Assembly: GCA_023101725.1 (NCBI GenBank)
Contig: JALJCO010012876.1
Span: forward strand, 62,001-126,000
DNA length: 64,000 bases
Source of the DNA: Atherinomorus stipes
Taxonomy: Eukaryota; Chordata; Actinopteri; Atheriniformes; Atherinidae
Reading direction: 5' to 3'
In this document: positions 37,929 to 57,100 of the stretch, in pieces
Numbering within the stretch: position 1 is the stretch's first letter
Layout of the letters: each line of letters opens with the position of its first letter
Translations under genes and position numbers: made by a program
Notes under the pieces: generated by a model
The model's input: only the letters and a program-made list of their open reading frames with translations
The model's database searches: none
What the model was told of the DNA's origin: nothing

Positions 37929-40900
37929 TTATGGGCATTCACCTTCCTCTATCTCCACCTCTGCCACTACAGGAAGAATCAGATGAGAGATGCGACTCCA
38001 CAGTCCCCCAAACTTGTCAATATCCATCTTATTAAATCCTGCTTCGCTCTCTGAGCTCACCAGCTTTTTCACGGCATGTTCGTGCACCATCTCCTCCACC
38101 TCCTTCAGACTGAGGTGACTGCTGATCTCATCTTGAGGGAGCAGCACAGTAAACAACAAGAACACCTTCTTATATGCGGCGTTCTCGTGATCACAGTAGC
38201 GATAAAAAATTAGGGTTGAACCAGGAGGCAACTCTTCAAATCGGTGAATGACTGCCACAGGTTTATCCCCCTCAAAAGCTGCTTGCAGCTGGTAGTCGAT
38301 GTCCAACTTCACCTTATCACTGTCCTGACTGGCTTTACTTGCTCCATCAATATGGAGGACAGAGGCATTGAGGGCAGATGAGAAGGTGGAGGCAACACCT
38401 CGAGCCAGGCAACGCAGCGTCCTCTCAGCCCCGAGGCCTGCAGTGAAGATCAGACTGACCGGCTCTGTGGGTTGTTCTGTTTTAAGGTGCTTCTCCAGGT
38501 GGATCTTAGTCCTCTTCCACAGCTCAGACTGCTGACTGGGGAACTGAGTCTCAAGAAGTGAAAGCTGTTCAGCGAACTTTTCTGGCTTCACTTCCCTGGA
38601 TGAATGCCCTCCACTATCTGCTGTCTTTTGGAGTACAGGAATGATCTTGTATGCCAACAAGGTTGCAGAGCCGAGCAGCAGCAGGAAAACCAAACGCCAT
38701 AAATACCACATAAATCCTGCAAGGACAAAGAACCACATTTAAATACCTAGAAGCAAAACATGAGGAATTTTGAGTCTGAATATAGTTTAAACAAATATAG
38801 CTTACCTCTACAGGAGTTTCCAGATCTTGTCTTGGTATTAGCAGTTTTCTTTGCCCCTTCTAAAAGTCAAAATCTCAGGTCAGTTTTGAAAATGTTCAAG
38901 CAACATCAGATGCAGCAAATTACTTTCTGAAGATGCATTACCTGGTTTTCTGGGACGAATGATTGCTTTTTGCATTGGAACGTTATTTACACGTCGCTGT
39001 GTTGCGTAAGTTTTCACAGAAGCTGGAAACACGCTTCTGTCAAAGTGGTTAACTTGGGGTTTATCTAAAAACGAGGTTTCATTTGTTACTGTTAAAATTC
39101 TTACAAAAGATGAAAATCCATTCAGTAGGCGCTCAATGTAACCTTCTTTACAGAAATGACAGTTAAAATATCAGCAGCTTAATACCTGCAGTCTTAGCTT
39201 TGGCCTCCATTGTCCTTTTATAATCAGCCATGCTGTTGATCAGCAGGTCACGTTTGATCTCTGCTGATTTGAGGTGTATAGGAGACTTGATAGGAGACAC
39301 ATCTGCATTTGCTGCTGGTTTAACTGAAAACAAAAAACAAGTGATTTATGGTCAGTCAAATTATCTTCCCTAAGCTAATACTTAACAGGCAGAATGATGC
39401 GCATTCATAAATTATGTTTTAAATATTTTTTACACATGCAGAAAGAAGCTGCACTGTTCTCCTACCTGTCTTAGGCTGCAAACGGTCTTGATTTTCACTG
39501 AAAGAAGAAATCAATTGACAGCGTTCGCCGAGCACCACACGAGGAGATAACCTCCTCGCTCCAAGGGCTTCTATTTACACAAAGGCAAAACTTTTATTAC
39601 TTAAAACTGATAAGCTATCAGCAATTAGCACTTATTAAGAGTCTAGTGAAGCTTATATACCTTATGATGAAAGTAAAATGGCACACCAGAAAATGTGATA
39701 CCACTTTTATAAGTTAAACAACTGCATGCATTAGTAGTTCTATTAAAACAAGACAAAATAAGAGGATCTGGGGTTGTATGAAACCCTGACACAAATCTGA
39801 TTCTATAGTGTGGCCCTGATCTGGCTCAGAGCACAAAAATGCGTAAAATTATGTGCAGTATATTTGGTAATCGAAAGAAAAAACTAGCAGGAAAAAGCAG
39901 TTAACAACTGTAGGAAAAAAAAAAACATTTAACTTTGCTCTTCATAATTACACTGTATCACATCTTATATACTGAGAAAATATCTCAAATTGTAACGAGG
40001 AGCTTTGGCTTCTACAGAACAGCTGGTAGATACATCAACAAATAAAAGTAAGTCTAATGTTAATCTTTGATCATGACATGCAAAAATGTTTATCCTAATG
40101 TGTATCGATTGTGACAGCCTCAACCTTTGCATGATTTTGGTATAATAATGTCTTTTGAAGACTCCTCCATAGTTTCCATTTCTTGGTCCTTATTTTTCTC
40201 CAAATCATCTGCTGACTCCTGGACATCCATCTCAGTGTCATTATTCCTGTCACCATCTGCTCCTGCAGTGCCCAGACGGCTCTTCTTGCTAGGGGACTCT
40301 GGTAAGTAAAAATTAAAGTATCAATTAAACAGTGTAAGTAAAAGTCAACTTAATTGTTATAACTATAGAATCCTGTTAATTGGAGCATCCCACCTTCATC
40401 CTCCAAGCCATTTTCCTCATCTCTGGCACCATTAACAACTGCAGCTGACGGCTGGTCCTCTACTTTCTTTCTGGTCCGCTTAAGAGGACCCCTGGGAGTG
40501 GGTTCATAACTTGGTTCTGAAAAGAAAGGATAGTTACTTAAAAATAAATGAATAAATTTGCTAAATATTGCCCGAGACCTCATTAAAACCATGTACTATA
40601 GAGCCTTAATGTGGCAACAGACTCATTTTCCCTTCTAATCACTGAGACTGTCGAGTTAAATCAAAGGAATTTGTAAAACAAGTCAAATCATTCAACTTTT
40701 TTTTTTTTTTCCTGTGAAGCTCATAAAAAAAAATTTCTGCAGAATTTTGGAGTGGTGAGGTGCATAATCCCATCAAATAACAATGACAAAATTTAACAGT
40801 GATTCTAATGAATATTTAAGACGATGGAGTTGCTGTTGAAAAATTTGAGATATGAAAATTTAGTTAAGAGTTTAACTGGCAACATCCCACAAGACAGATG

Positions 40901-41341
40901 ACGCAAAACGCTCATATATTGCCATCTTAACGTTGCAGATCATCACATCCTGCTTCTGATGCAGGATCAGGATCTGCCTGTCTACTTAAAAGTACACTTT
41001 TGTTTTCACCGATGCCACTGAAACAGGATGAAGTTGTTCACTTCACCCTTGTTTTTCAGGTATGGCTGATGCCTAAAAACGAAACCATTAAAAAAAAAAC
41101 ATTACGTTTAATTTTATCGGAGTTTTTCCATTTTCAACGACAAATCGCTCTAAGTAAAACACGCAGACATTGATTTTGGTTGATATTCGTACACATGGAT
41201 GCTAAACTTCGTGTGAGACCGCGAAAGCTAGAAGGCAAAGCTAGCTAATCGGTCAGTTGCATTACCTTTTCCTGCCATCTTCTCCTGAGACCTTGTCGAT
41301 CGTCTCGGGGGGAGAGAAGCCTTATTTTTAATGGAATCCAT
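37929..41341 (-). CDS. tor1aip1: Torsin-1A-interacting protein 1-like (LAP1), complete, 8 coding exons
   Basis: Inner nuclear membrane/ER torsin activator: its lumenal domain supplies the arginine finger for torsin ATPases. Exons 5' to 3': 41341-41266, 40516-40394, 40298-40125, 39570-39466, 39323-39186, 39064-38942, 38859-38806, 38716-37929; sum 1581 bp, 526 aa, phases consistent. The N-terminal half is nucleoplasmic and basic (RRSTRSQEK, PLKRTRKK), favouring LAP1 over LULL1. One TM helix (about residues 264-287, YLWRLVFLLLLGSATLLAY) precedes the AAA-like lumenal domain, with NASVLHIDGASKASQDSD, FEELPPGSTLIFYRYCDHEN and GGLWSRISHLILPV. The Arg in LWSRISHL matches the position of the known activator arginine. 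Divergent from the LULL1-like paralogue, with start codons 955 bp apart. The paralogue assignment rests on N-terminal charge and could be swapped. Confidence 0.9.
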
Positions 41342-42296
41342 TGATGATTAAAAACCAAACAAGCAACCCCCCAACAAATCAATTAAGCAATACAACTCAA
41401 CATGTTGTCCAAATGCGACAGCAAGGAACTGCGGACTTCCCTATTGTTATCGGGGAAGCATTTCGCGACGGAACCCATTGATTTCCGGATGGCGCCTTCA
41501 CTTCTGAAACAAGAAAGACACCAAAGGTTCCGCCTTAATTTGGTTACCTGTCAGTGTGACTCACTTAGCTGAGGAGCATTTATCTTCACTGATGTGTCAA
41601 GGGAACGAGTGCTATGAGCTGGTAATTATTAATAACTACATTTTCATACTTTTTTGGTAGATGAATGAAATTGTATTTTTCACCTAAACCGCAAATGAAC
41701 TTAAGTTATATGTTGTTTTGCTAAATGCTAGCTAAATTAGCATTTCAGACGAAACGAAACGATCCTTATCTTCTCTGATATTTAACCTGCTGACAAGTAT
41801 ACAGGGTTACACTGATTTTTACACTATATATATGTATTTTTTATGTTTGATCCTTGTTTCCAGTGAACTAGCTAACTGTGTTGCTCTCCCCATCCGTTTT
41901 CTTTTGTATGCTAACAGCTAAATCAGTCGTACAGCAAATTACTGTTGAAATATTATTGATCTAAACCCTAGACAGTTCAAGACGGATCAATGAATTTTCC
42001 CAAAGTTTAAACATGAATTGTTTTATCCTGTACTGGCTGTGATGTTTTAACGTCTTGTGAATTATTTCTTCGTGGCAACACAATATGAAACTGTAGGTGC
42101 TTTAGCAGATTTACACCATCAGTTTGGACTTTGAACATAGATATACTCGTGGCTTTGCAGTAAAGAAATAAAGATATATATGTATTTATCGATCCGATCT
42201 TGTCTGTTTGTGTGTGTGCGTTGGTGCGTGCGCGTGCGTGCAGCATTGAACCATCCAGTGAACCAGTTTGATCGAAGTGCCCCTCCATCTAAAGAC
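41342..42296. promoter_or_regulatory. Shared upstream region of the divergent torsin-activator pair
   Basis: Two tor1aip genes start in opposite directions from this 955-bp gap. A GC-richer stretch at about 41410-41530 holds a TTTCCGG ETS-like site beside ATGGCGCC, as in housekeeping bidirectional promoters. A possible 5' UTR exon of the plus gene ends near 41622 (GAGCTG then GTAATT), and the acceptor before its first coding exon is likely GTGCAG near 42243. A TATA box is not evident. Inferred, not tested. Confidence 0.5.
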
Positions 42297-44560
42297 ATGG
42301 CAGAGGAACAGCAGCAAGAGGGCTTGGATTTCTCCCACCAACACTCAGAAGGTACTGAAACAGCAGGATTAAAGCCATGATTTAATCCCCCCATCCCACC
42401 CCTTTTTTAAAATTTAACCGCAGATGTTTTCAACATATTTACATTAATATATATTTTTAATAGATCTCAAGGAAAATGAAGCGAGTTCGGGTGATACGTC
42501 CAGACTAGCAGATGTTTCTGATAATGTGAAACAGCAATATTCAGAAGGTAAATATTCAGACAAACTCAACAGTTATTCATCACATACAAAATATGTTTCT
42601 GTCAACTGTACTAATAAAACAAGGCAACTATTTAATCTACTAATACAGCTTCATCATCTACACCTGTAACCAAAGAGGCTCCAAACAACAATGGTGAAGC
42701 CATGGTGCCCACATTTAAAGGTAGGAAATAAAAACTGAATTGACCATATTGGGAAAAGAGTGTGAAACAACAAGTCTATTTTACATTGTAGATTAAACAT
42801 GAATTTGTTTCAACAATGACTGTTTTTGATTAAACTTAATTTCTGTTTTGTTTGCAGATGATATTTCAGCTGAAACTATGGGGACGCATGGCACAGAAGG
42901 ATCTTCTCCTTCAGAAGGAGATGACACAACAAACGCAGAGGACAACATTTTGGCTGATAATGAAAGTCATGGTGATCACAACAGAGATTCACAAAAGGTT
43001 GACGAGCCAGCTATGACTACTGAAGAGATCTCAGATAAGCGTTCCTCAGCAACTGTTCCAACAGGTTCTTTTTTTTTTTTTTTTTTTTTACTGTACTCTA
43101 ACTTTATAAATAGCAGTTAAGAAACAGAAATGCTCAGGCTGTTGTGGAAGGTTTTTATTTGTTTTTTGTTTTTTTTACTTTTGCAGGAGAAGACCACAGC
43201 AGGAATAAGAAAGCACTAGAAGCAAACCCTCCAGAAGTACTAAATGACAAAATGGATGAGCAGGTTGATGGACCCATAAAAAGAGACTCCACTGTCATTG
43301 GTGATGCAAACACTGAAGGCGGGGAAGGTGAGTCTTATCCAGAGAAATCTCTGGGGCTGTTCGCATATGTCCACAGACACAATAGAAACAAAGTTTTTAT
43401 GCATGGTTGAAATCATCAGATTGTTTTTTTCTCCTCCGTTTGAACAGTTTTTTCCTTTCTTCTTTGGCCAGATTTGTTGAACACTTCAGCTCCAGAAGAA
43501 GAAAAGAACAAACTGCAGAATGCAGCTCCAGAAGAGACACCATATCTGCTGGAAACATCAGCAGTGGAACAGTCAGATAAACAGCGAACTAATGTAGAAA
43601 CCATTGGCCCAACCCCAGCAGAGGCAACAGAACCAGCAGTGTCAGAGCCTGCCAACATTTCTGGCGGTATTCTCGTTATAATTTTTCCCTTTATCTTTTC
43701 TGATTAACTCAGAAAATCTCTGAGGTGTTTTTTTTTTTCTTTTCAAACATGATATATAAGTAGAATATTGAAATAACCCTGGCCATTTCTTCACAGGAAA
43801 AATAATATTCTGGATCTTGGTGTGCGGAGTGGTTATCCTTGCCATCCTGGTGCAGCATCACTTGAAATCTGAATCTCCACCTAAGAAAGATGATGTGCGG
43901 CAAGTAGACATCTTCCTCAAGCAGATGGAAAAAATAAAGACTCAGTTTCCGAACCAGCGTGCTGAACTCTGGAACAGGAGCAGAATCCACCTGAAGAGGC
44001 ACCTCCAGACTGCCCAGCCCACCGAACCAGTGAGTCTAATCCTGACATCTGGTCTCAGAGCTGAGAGAACGATGCACTGCTTAGCCCAGAGTCTGGCCTC
44101 CGCCTTCTCCTCTGCTCGCAATGCCTCCGTCCTCCACATCGATGGAGCCAGCAAAGCCAGCCAAGACAGTGACCAAGTCAAGTTGGACATTGACAGCAAG
44201 TTACAGGGAGCTTTCGAGGGAGACAAACCCGTGGCTGTCATTCATCGCTTTGAAGAGTTGCCTCCAGGCTCCACGCTCATTTTCTACCGCTACTGTGATC
44301 ACGAAAATGCTGCATATAAAAAGACTTTCCTGATTTTTACAGTGCTGCTGGGTGAGGAAGAGGAGATCCCAACAAAGATTCACTTGAGCACTGTGGAAGA
44401 GATGGTGGACGATCACCTTCAGAAAAAGTTCCTGTCCAATGGCTATCCTGTGTCCTTTGACAGGATGGACCTCGATAAGTATGGTGGACTGTGGAGCCGC
44501 ATTTCCCATCTCATCCTGCCTGTGGCAGCAGAGGAAAGAGTAGAACATGAAGGGTGCTAA
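42297..44560 (+). CDS. tor1aip2: Torsin-1A-interacting protein 2-like (LULL1), complete, 7 coding exons
   Basis: Exons 42297-42351, 42464-42547, 42649-42720, 42858-43064, 43187-43327, 43472-43666, 43797-44560; 1518 bp, 505 aa, every internal junction in phase 1. The cytosolic half is acidic and low complexity (MAEEQQQEGLDFSHQH, many Glu/Asp/Ser/Thr), as in LULL1. It is followed by one TM helix (IIFWILVCGVVILAILV) and the torsin-activating lumenal domain, with NASVLHIDGASKASQDSD, FEELPPGSTLIFYRYCDHEN and GGLWSRISHLILPV. LULL1 acts in the main ER, LAP1 in the nuclear envelope. The lumenal domain is single-exon, as in the minus-strand paralogue. A polyA signal (AATAAA) lies near 45163; 44561-45185 is 3' UTR. 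Confidence 0.9.
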
Positions 44561-45713
44561 AAGACACAGCAGCCACTCTTGTTTTAGCACTAAACTACCA
44601 CATATCTTTCCCATTTCTCGCTCTCTGGGGCTCTTGGTTTTAATGATCTGAAGGGTTCTTTCCTACGTTTTGATAAAGTTCGACACAGATGAAGACATCA
44701 AGATGAATAAGACATTATGGCGTGGATATTTGTAAAAACTGCTTCCATTCATTGGACAGAAATTAGATAGAAAATTTTATTGCACTTTATTCTTTTAGTC
44801 CTTTGATCAGTTGTAACAGTTGTAATTATTGATAAATTGTCAAATGGAAAAAAACAAGGATTTATTTGGATTTTGAAGTCTATGTAGATTTAAATGTGAC
44901 CTGCTGCATTTTAGTTATTTAATGTAAGATTAGGTTATTCCTTAAATAATGATCATAAAACAGGTACCAGGTTGAACTGTTCTTTTGCCATCACACAGGG
45001 TTGCTTTTTTCATTTTCTGTTGTGTCAAAATCTGCTTTGATACCTACATGGCACCATGTGCCTTAGCTGAAAATCCCATGTTCTTTTATTCTTCATGTTT
45101 CACTACAAGTAGACATTCAATGGATACAAATCTGTATGAATTAAATGTGCCTTAAAACGAAAATAAACTATTGTATTTAAAATGCTTCATTTATTATCAG
45201 TGGGGTCAATTGTTGGGACTACACAACCATAGCTGAAACGGTTCCTGCAATGCTGCTAAATAAAATCGGGTTTTGAATTTGATACATACTACTGTTACTT
45301 TAAATATCCGTTAAATCTGTGCGATGTTTTTGGAGTGGTTGACAGCATGATTTGCGCAGCGCAAAGCTCCACATGATGCGTCAGAAGTCTTCAACAAAGC
45401 AGGTCAACTCCTCCTCGTCGGTGTGACCAGGTCCGCCTCCTGTCAGCTGCAGATGCCGGCCGACCTCTGACTGAGTGCACCCTTATTTTTGCCTCACTAC
45501 CCGTCATTCAGTGTGAATATGAACGATGACATCGCGCAGTAAAGTTTGATTTTGCCATTTTATTTGCAATTTTTGGGTATAGGCTACTTGTCTGATTTTT
45601 GGACTTATAAGGAGGCTATGAAATTTCCCTGAAGGTAAACAAAGTGTTGACAGGCTGTGCCTGCTCTGCACAACTTGTGATATTAGATTTGCTGGAGCTC
45701 TGGGGGCCTCAGC
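44561..45713. other. tor1aip2-like 3' UTR and olfml2b promoter side
   Basis: The first 620 bp are 3' UTR up to AATAAA near 45163. The GC-richer piece 45320-45520 (with GCGCAGCGC and GTCCGCCTCC) is the likely olfml2b core promoter or 5' UTR. No further gene seen. Confidence 0.5.
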
Positions 45714-52018
<6,305 letters not shown>

Positions 52019-52848
52019 TGAGGACTTGACGTTCCCTTTTATTTGAATGGATTGTAGATCAGTCCACATGGCCTTCAGCATGGAGACAGATTGGGCCAAA
52101 AAATATACATATATATATATATTATATAAATTAGTATAGTGTTTAAATTTTTCCCATTATGACTTTTTAAAAAATTGTAACTAAAATAAATAAAACAATG
52201 AGCCCGTTTCCTCAGTCAGCTCAGTCTGGTTCTTTGAACTATTCCCAAATCTTGAGAATCAACAGCATTTCATATTCTATTTTTGTTTACATCATAATGT
52301 ATGTTACAAGTCCCTCTGCTCATGAAAACACTTATTCCCACATATCTGACTGTTTTCAGGAGACTGCAATAAAGCTCAGAACTACACATGGAGGATGTGG
52401 TCTTTATTTGGATAAAAAGGGGACATTAAAGTAGTTTTAATTGTTGGTTGTAAGCTTTCATTTTAACTAGAACATTGCCAGGAAAGAAGGCACAATGGCA
52501 GGAAATGATGAGTGCAACAATGTTAGAACCTGTAATTTAGAGCGGCCTCTGGATGCAAATTTAGTCAATGTGGAAGGAGAACCAGGAACACCATCTATTG
52601 TACCTAAGCAAAAATTAAATCAAAAGAAAAATATAATTTCTGTCAGGAGGCTTACAGGTGTACATGCACATACACACACACTTAGAGAAATCCAGTGTTT
52701 ATTTTGGTTTAAGCACAGTAGGACTTAAAAGACAAAACCACACAAGTTATGCATTTTCTGTAGGTGTGTCCAAACTTGACATTTAAAAAGAAAAACTTCA
52801 AAAAGGGAAAGCAGCACACAAAGAAGGGCTGGCATAAAAAAAGAAACA

Positions 52849-52854
52849 TTTAAT
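52849..52854 (-). terminator. Possible atf6 polyadenylation signal (ATTAAA)
   Basis: TTTAAT on plus, ATTAAA on minus, about 1.3 kb downstream of the atf6 stop. The span 52855-54153 would then be the 3' UTR. It contains a C21 run at 53415-53435 and no coding signal. Tentative. Confidence 0.35.
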
Positions 52855-53414
52855 GGGCATCTGTTGAGCTAAAACATAACCATCTGTGCATACCTGAAGC
52901 TAAAGGGAAAATGCAAGTATACACCATTTAATAAACAAACAGTCATTATTTAACATCAAGTTACAATGCTTTAAAGAAGACAAAAAACAATATAAGGCAT
53001 TGGAAGCTAGAATTTTACTTCCCACGTTCATTTTGAATGGATTTTTTTTTCTTCTTCTTTTAAACCACAGGACCAAATATTCAATCTGTGGACGGAGAGG
53101 TTTAACAATGTTTTTCATTTGTGGTTGAAGATCTCGAATAAGCTCCAGTTTAAAGAATACAATGGAAAATAAAGAAATGTTTTAAGATAAAATTGACACA
53201 AATATCTACTGAAGTCTATCATATACTTCTTTTTACCATCTAGAATTTTATTTACATGTCACTGAGTTTATGTGGAATTGGAGACTTCCCACAAAGTATT
53301 ATCAGGGATAATAAAATAATTTTGAGTCAAATCTAGACAAAACACAGAATCAGAAGTGAACTGTTCAATAATAAAAAAGATCTGTTCTCGAATATGAGTG
53401 AGACAGTGCAATGA

Positions 53415-53435
53415 CCCCCCCCCCCCCCCCCCCCC
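53415..53435. repeat. C21 homopolymer
   Basis: Twenty-one C in a row in the likely atf6 3' UTR. Exact length is uncertain in any assembly. Confidence 0.9.
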
Positions 53436-54153
53436 GACCCAAGCTAAGTACTAAAATCCTTCAAAGTGCAGAAAAATGAGGACATGGAATCTTTAAATCA
53501 ATAAAAAAAAAAAATGCCAGCAACAAAGTGGTTCATCAGCTTGTTTTTCACCTGTTTTCTTGAGTTTATTCCGTTGCTGCAGGAAATTAATCGAGTTTGT
53601 GTTAGTTTCATCTATAAAATCCTTCCATTCAGACACAAAAAATAAATCACTTCATTGTAAAGCAAAAACATAAACTATTGTGCTTCCATATAGATATAAA
53701 TGTACTTTTCCACTTTTAATTAATGTTGAGTGGGTAAAAGAAAAAGAAAGAGGCGACTTGAGTGCTGGTACGGGGTTGAAGTATTTGTGTTATGATGAGG
53801 TGACTCAGGGTTCAATGCTCTGCCCCCTGCTGCTAAACAATTACCCTTATGTGAGAGCGTCTGGGGTTACAGTGTTGCCACACAAGGAGCCAGCCTCTGC
53901 TCGGACCCCATTACTGACTACCTCTGGATATCAGCCCAGGTGAAAAATGTGGCTCACTGCAGTTGATAGTCTGAGCTCATTTTGTTTTGTTTTGTACAGT
54001 CCTGCAGAGCATATTCATTCAAATAAAAAAACGTATAAAATTGCAAGGGGCTCAGCAGATCTAGATTCTTATTGAAAAATCTATAAAAAAAAATGTGTCA
54101 ACTGTGTTATTGTGTGCCCCCCTTTACAAATTTTGTTGGGGCTGATTGTGATC

Positions 54154-57100
54154 CTATGCAGACCCCATTAGCACAGCGACGGGAGGCGCAGCCTTGTTGT
54201 CAGTCTGGGCGTGCTGGTAAACGGTGTCGGTGTGGTTGACCCGTAGCAAAGGTGGGATGCTGGAGGACCTGATGTGGAGGATCCTGGTGTCTGTTACTTC
54301 ACAGTCAATCTGCATCATTACCTCAAACTCTTTGTCTCTTATGATGCTGTCTGTAGAAGCAAGAGAGAAGAAGGAAGTTACTACCTCTTGATAAATTCAT
54401 CCCTTAATTAAGTTGTTATTGGGTGGATTTATACCAAGGCTTAAGCAATTCAACACAAACAATGCTTGCCAAAAATGCATTCATTTTTAAGGCATAATGT
54501 CTGAGACACCAAGGGAAGGGGCTGAGGCTGGGTTTCAGATGAAGTCCAGAGGTGAGTCACAAACTGGATTTCTTCATCATGGAGATAAACTAAACAGCGC
54601 TAAACAAGAACAGGACATGCAAATTTGAGAGGAGAAAATGAAAAGTCTGACAAGCATGCCGAAAGCAGGAAAAGAGTGATCGCTAACAATGAAACAAGAC
54701 TCTTCTTGTGCTTGGAGAAACAAACTGGCAAAAACAAAGGTCTGAATGTAATAAGTGCTCATAAGTCAGACCATTGTGTTTGAATAAACACAGCGACCAC
54801 AGCTGGTTTACAGGTTGTTATCAGAGATAAATACTGTAAGTTGTCTCAACCTTGTTTTAACCTACAAATGAGCCATTATTTTGGCTTTCTCTTGAGAAAT
54901 TCAAACTTGGAAAATGATCCTGGACTTCATCCTGGAGGTTCGTGGTCTGTGGTCTCCCACAGCCAAACTTTACTCAGTCCCAGGAAAGAAAATCCTTTTA
55001 AGTGGACACTTGTAAAATCCTTTGCTAGAGAAAGGTAGTAACAACATGTTGAGGCATCCTGTGTGCATTTAGATTAACAGACAACTTAAAAACTTGAGGC
55101 TTTGTGTGCTGTGGAGGTAACATTCCCCATCTGGAGCACACCTCACCCAGTTTTAGTGCACTATGACCCAGAAATGGAGCTGTTGGCGTCTTTAAAATGC
55201 CTGGAAGCTGCAAGTAGTTTTAAAGCTGCAGGCTTTTTTTTTTTTCAGACACCTGTGCAAGACATCAGCTTCCTCTACCTCACAGAAGGATTTTCAGGGA
55301 CATACAGGATCAGGGAGAGTTCATCGGAGTGTACAGAAACCATATGATAGCTCCCTTTACATCAATAGGATACAGATCATTTGGTGCTTTGCATTCATAA
55401 TAGTGAGCATGACTTCATCTACCAGCTAAACTTCCCGCTTTTGCACCTGTAATAAAACTGGGACACTTAAAATGGTTTCAGTGTTTCAAAAGAAAAATCT
55501 GGAAATCATCCTGTGTGTCTACATTTATACTATTTGTCTTGCTACATCCAACAGAAAATTAAGCTCCTGTTTGAAGCTGAGCTATCATACAGCTTATAAT
55601 GAGATCACTACAGATATTTCCACCCCCTTCAAGCCACATGAATGACTCCAAGGCTGTACTCTGATTAAATAACAGATGAAATAACACACTTAAACGCCCT
55701 CAAATGAAAAGTTACTTATACACAATAAAATACACCCTTATTCATTTAAGGATCTTAAAGATTCTGCTGCTCAGTGTTAGTTTCAAGCTCTGTTATGTCT
55801 CAATGTAATCAAGTGCATGATAATCACCCTGTAATATGTGAGCCATAATCAAGCATAATCCAAACTTTAGACTTGGCTTTGATAGCCAAGAAAGCCGAGA
55901 GAGCTTTTTCATCCTTCTTTCACCAGATTACCACTCTGATCTTCAACTTCTTAAGAAGCCCAAACAGTGAAAGATGAACCACACAAAAATGCAGCCATGA
56001 GGTCCACCTTCAAATAACAACTCTTTGAAGAGGCTGCCAAATCTACTGTTCTGGTCTCCATGAGTTTATTTCCCCCTTTTACTGGTGCCATCTGGAAATA
56101 TTTCAGAAAATTTCAGTGGCATAGTGAGCTGCTGGATGCTGATAAGGGCCCAATGCCTGGCAATAGTGCATCAGAGGAAACCTGAGAGAGCATCTTAGAA
56201 GGATACTGGCTGCCAGTTGGGAGTAAACTCTGAGGACACCTTTATGAAGGATGCTTATTTTTTCCCCTTTAGATGTGGAAGGGAGCAAGTCATCAGCAAG
56301 TATAATTACATCCAAAGAGAAATGGACCTATAAGCAAACTCATGCTCCCAGCTCGTACCAATTATATCCGGTATATGCCAATACAGACGTTACAATAACT
56401 GTAAGCCGAGGCAAAATAGTCCCAAACCATCTGCCGTCGAGAACTTGGGCACAAATGGGCCATGGCTTTATGTTCTTGTAACTTGTTAATAAAAATAGTT
56501 TGGATCAACAACATTCTGCCATAGTAATTGGCTTTCACTTCCAAAACTGAGATTTTTCTTTACATTATTTGAATAACAGGACGTCCAACAGAATGCAGAT
56601 GCCATATATAGAAATACATAGAAAAAAATAAGCATTTGTGTTGATTTTTTCTGTGTTTAAATTGTGAGAGAAAAGGTTGAGATACAGGAAATGATCCGCC
56701 CAGTTGGGCTTTGATCCGTGACTAGTTTCTCAGGTCATCATCTTATGCTTTGCATCAAAACCCTTTGGCTGTATGGTTATCCAGAACCACCAGAAAACTA
56801 AAGAAAAATCTAAAAGTTAGCAAAAGAACCAGAACAGATTCATTTTCTTTAAACCATTCATAGTAAAATATATAGACAATTAGCTGAGCTTCTTTAAGGA
56901 CAATAGTAGTCAATGACGAAGGTAACAGCTGTTGTGAAACATATGATCTCATCGGAGAACAGAAAATAACTGTGAAATAATGGCAAGGGCTGAACATTTA
57001 GCTACTAAGAGTTTACACCCTTTTAGATCACTGGTGGGGAGGTTGTGTTTAGATTAGAGAGGTAGGAAAATTTGACCCCCAAGTCTGTCAGTGGTAAAAA

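Noticed and set aside
53415..53435. C21 and G20 (61354) runs as quadruplex or regulatory signals
   Set aside because: Pure homopolymers with uncertain length; no conserved context.
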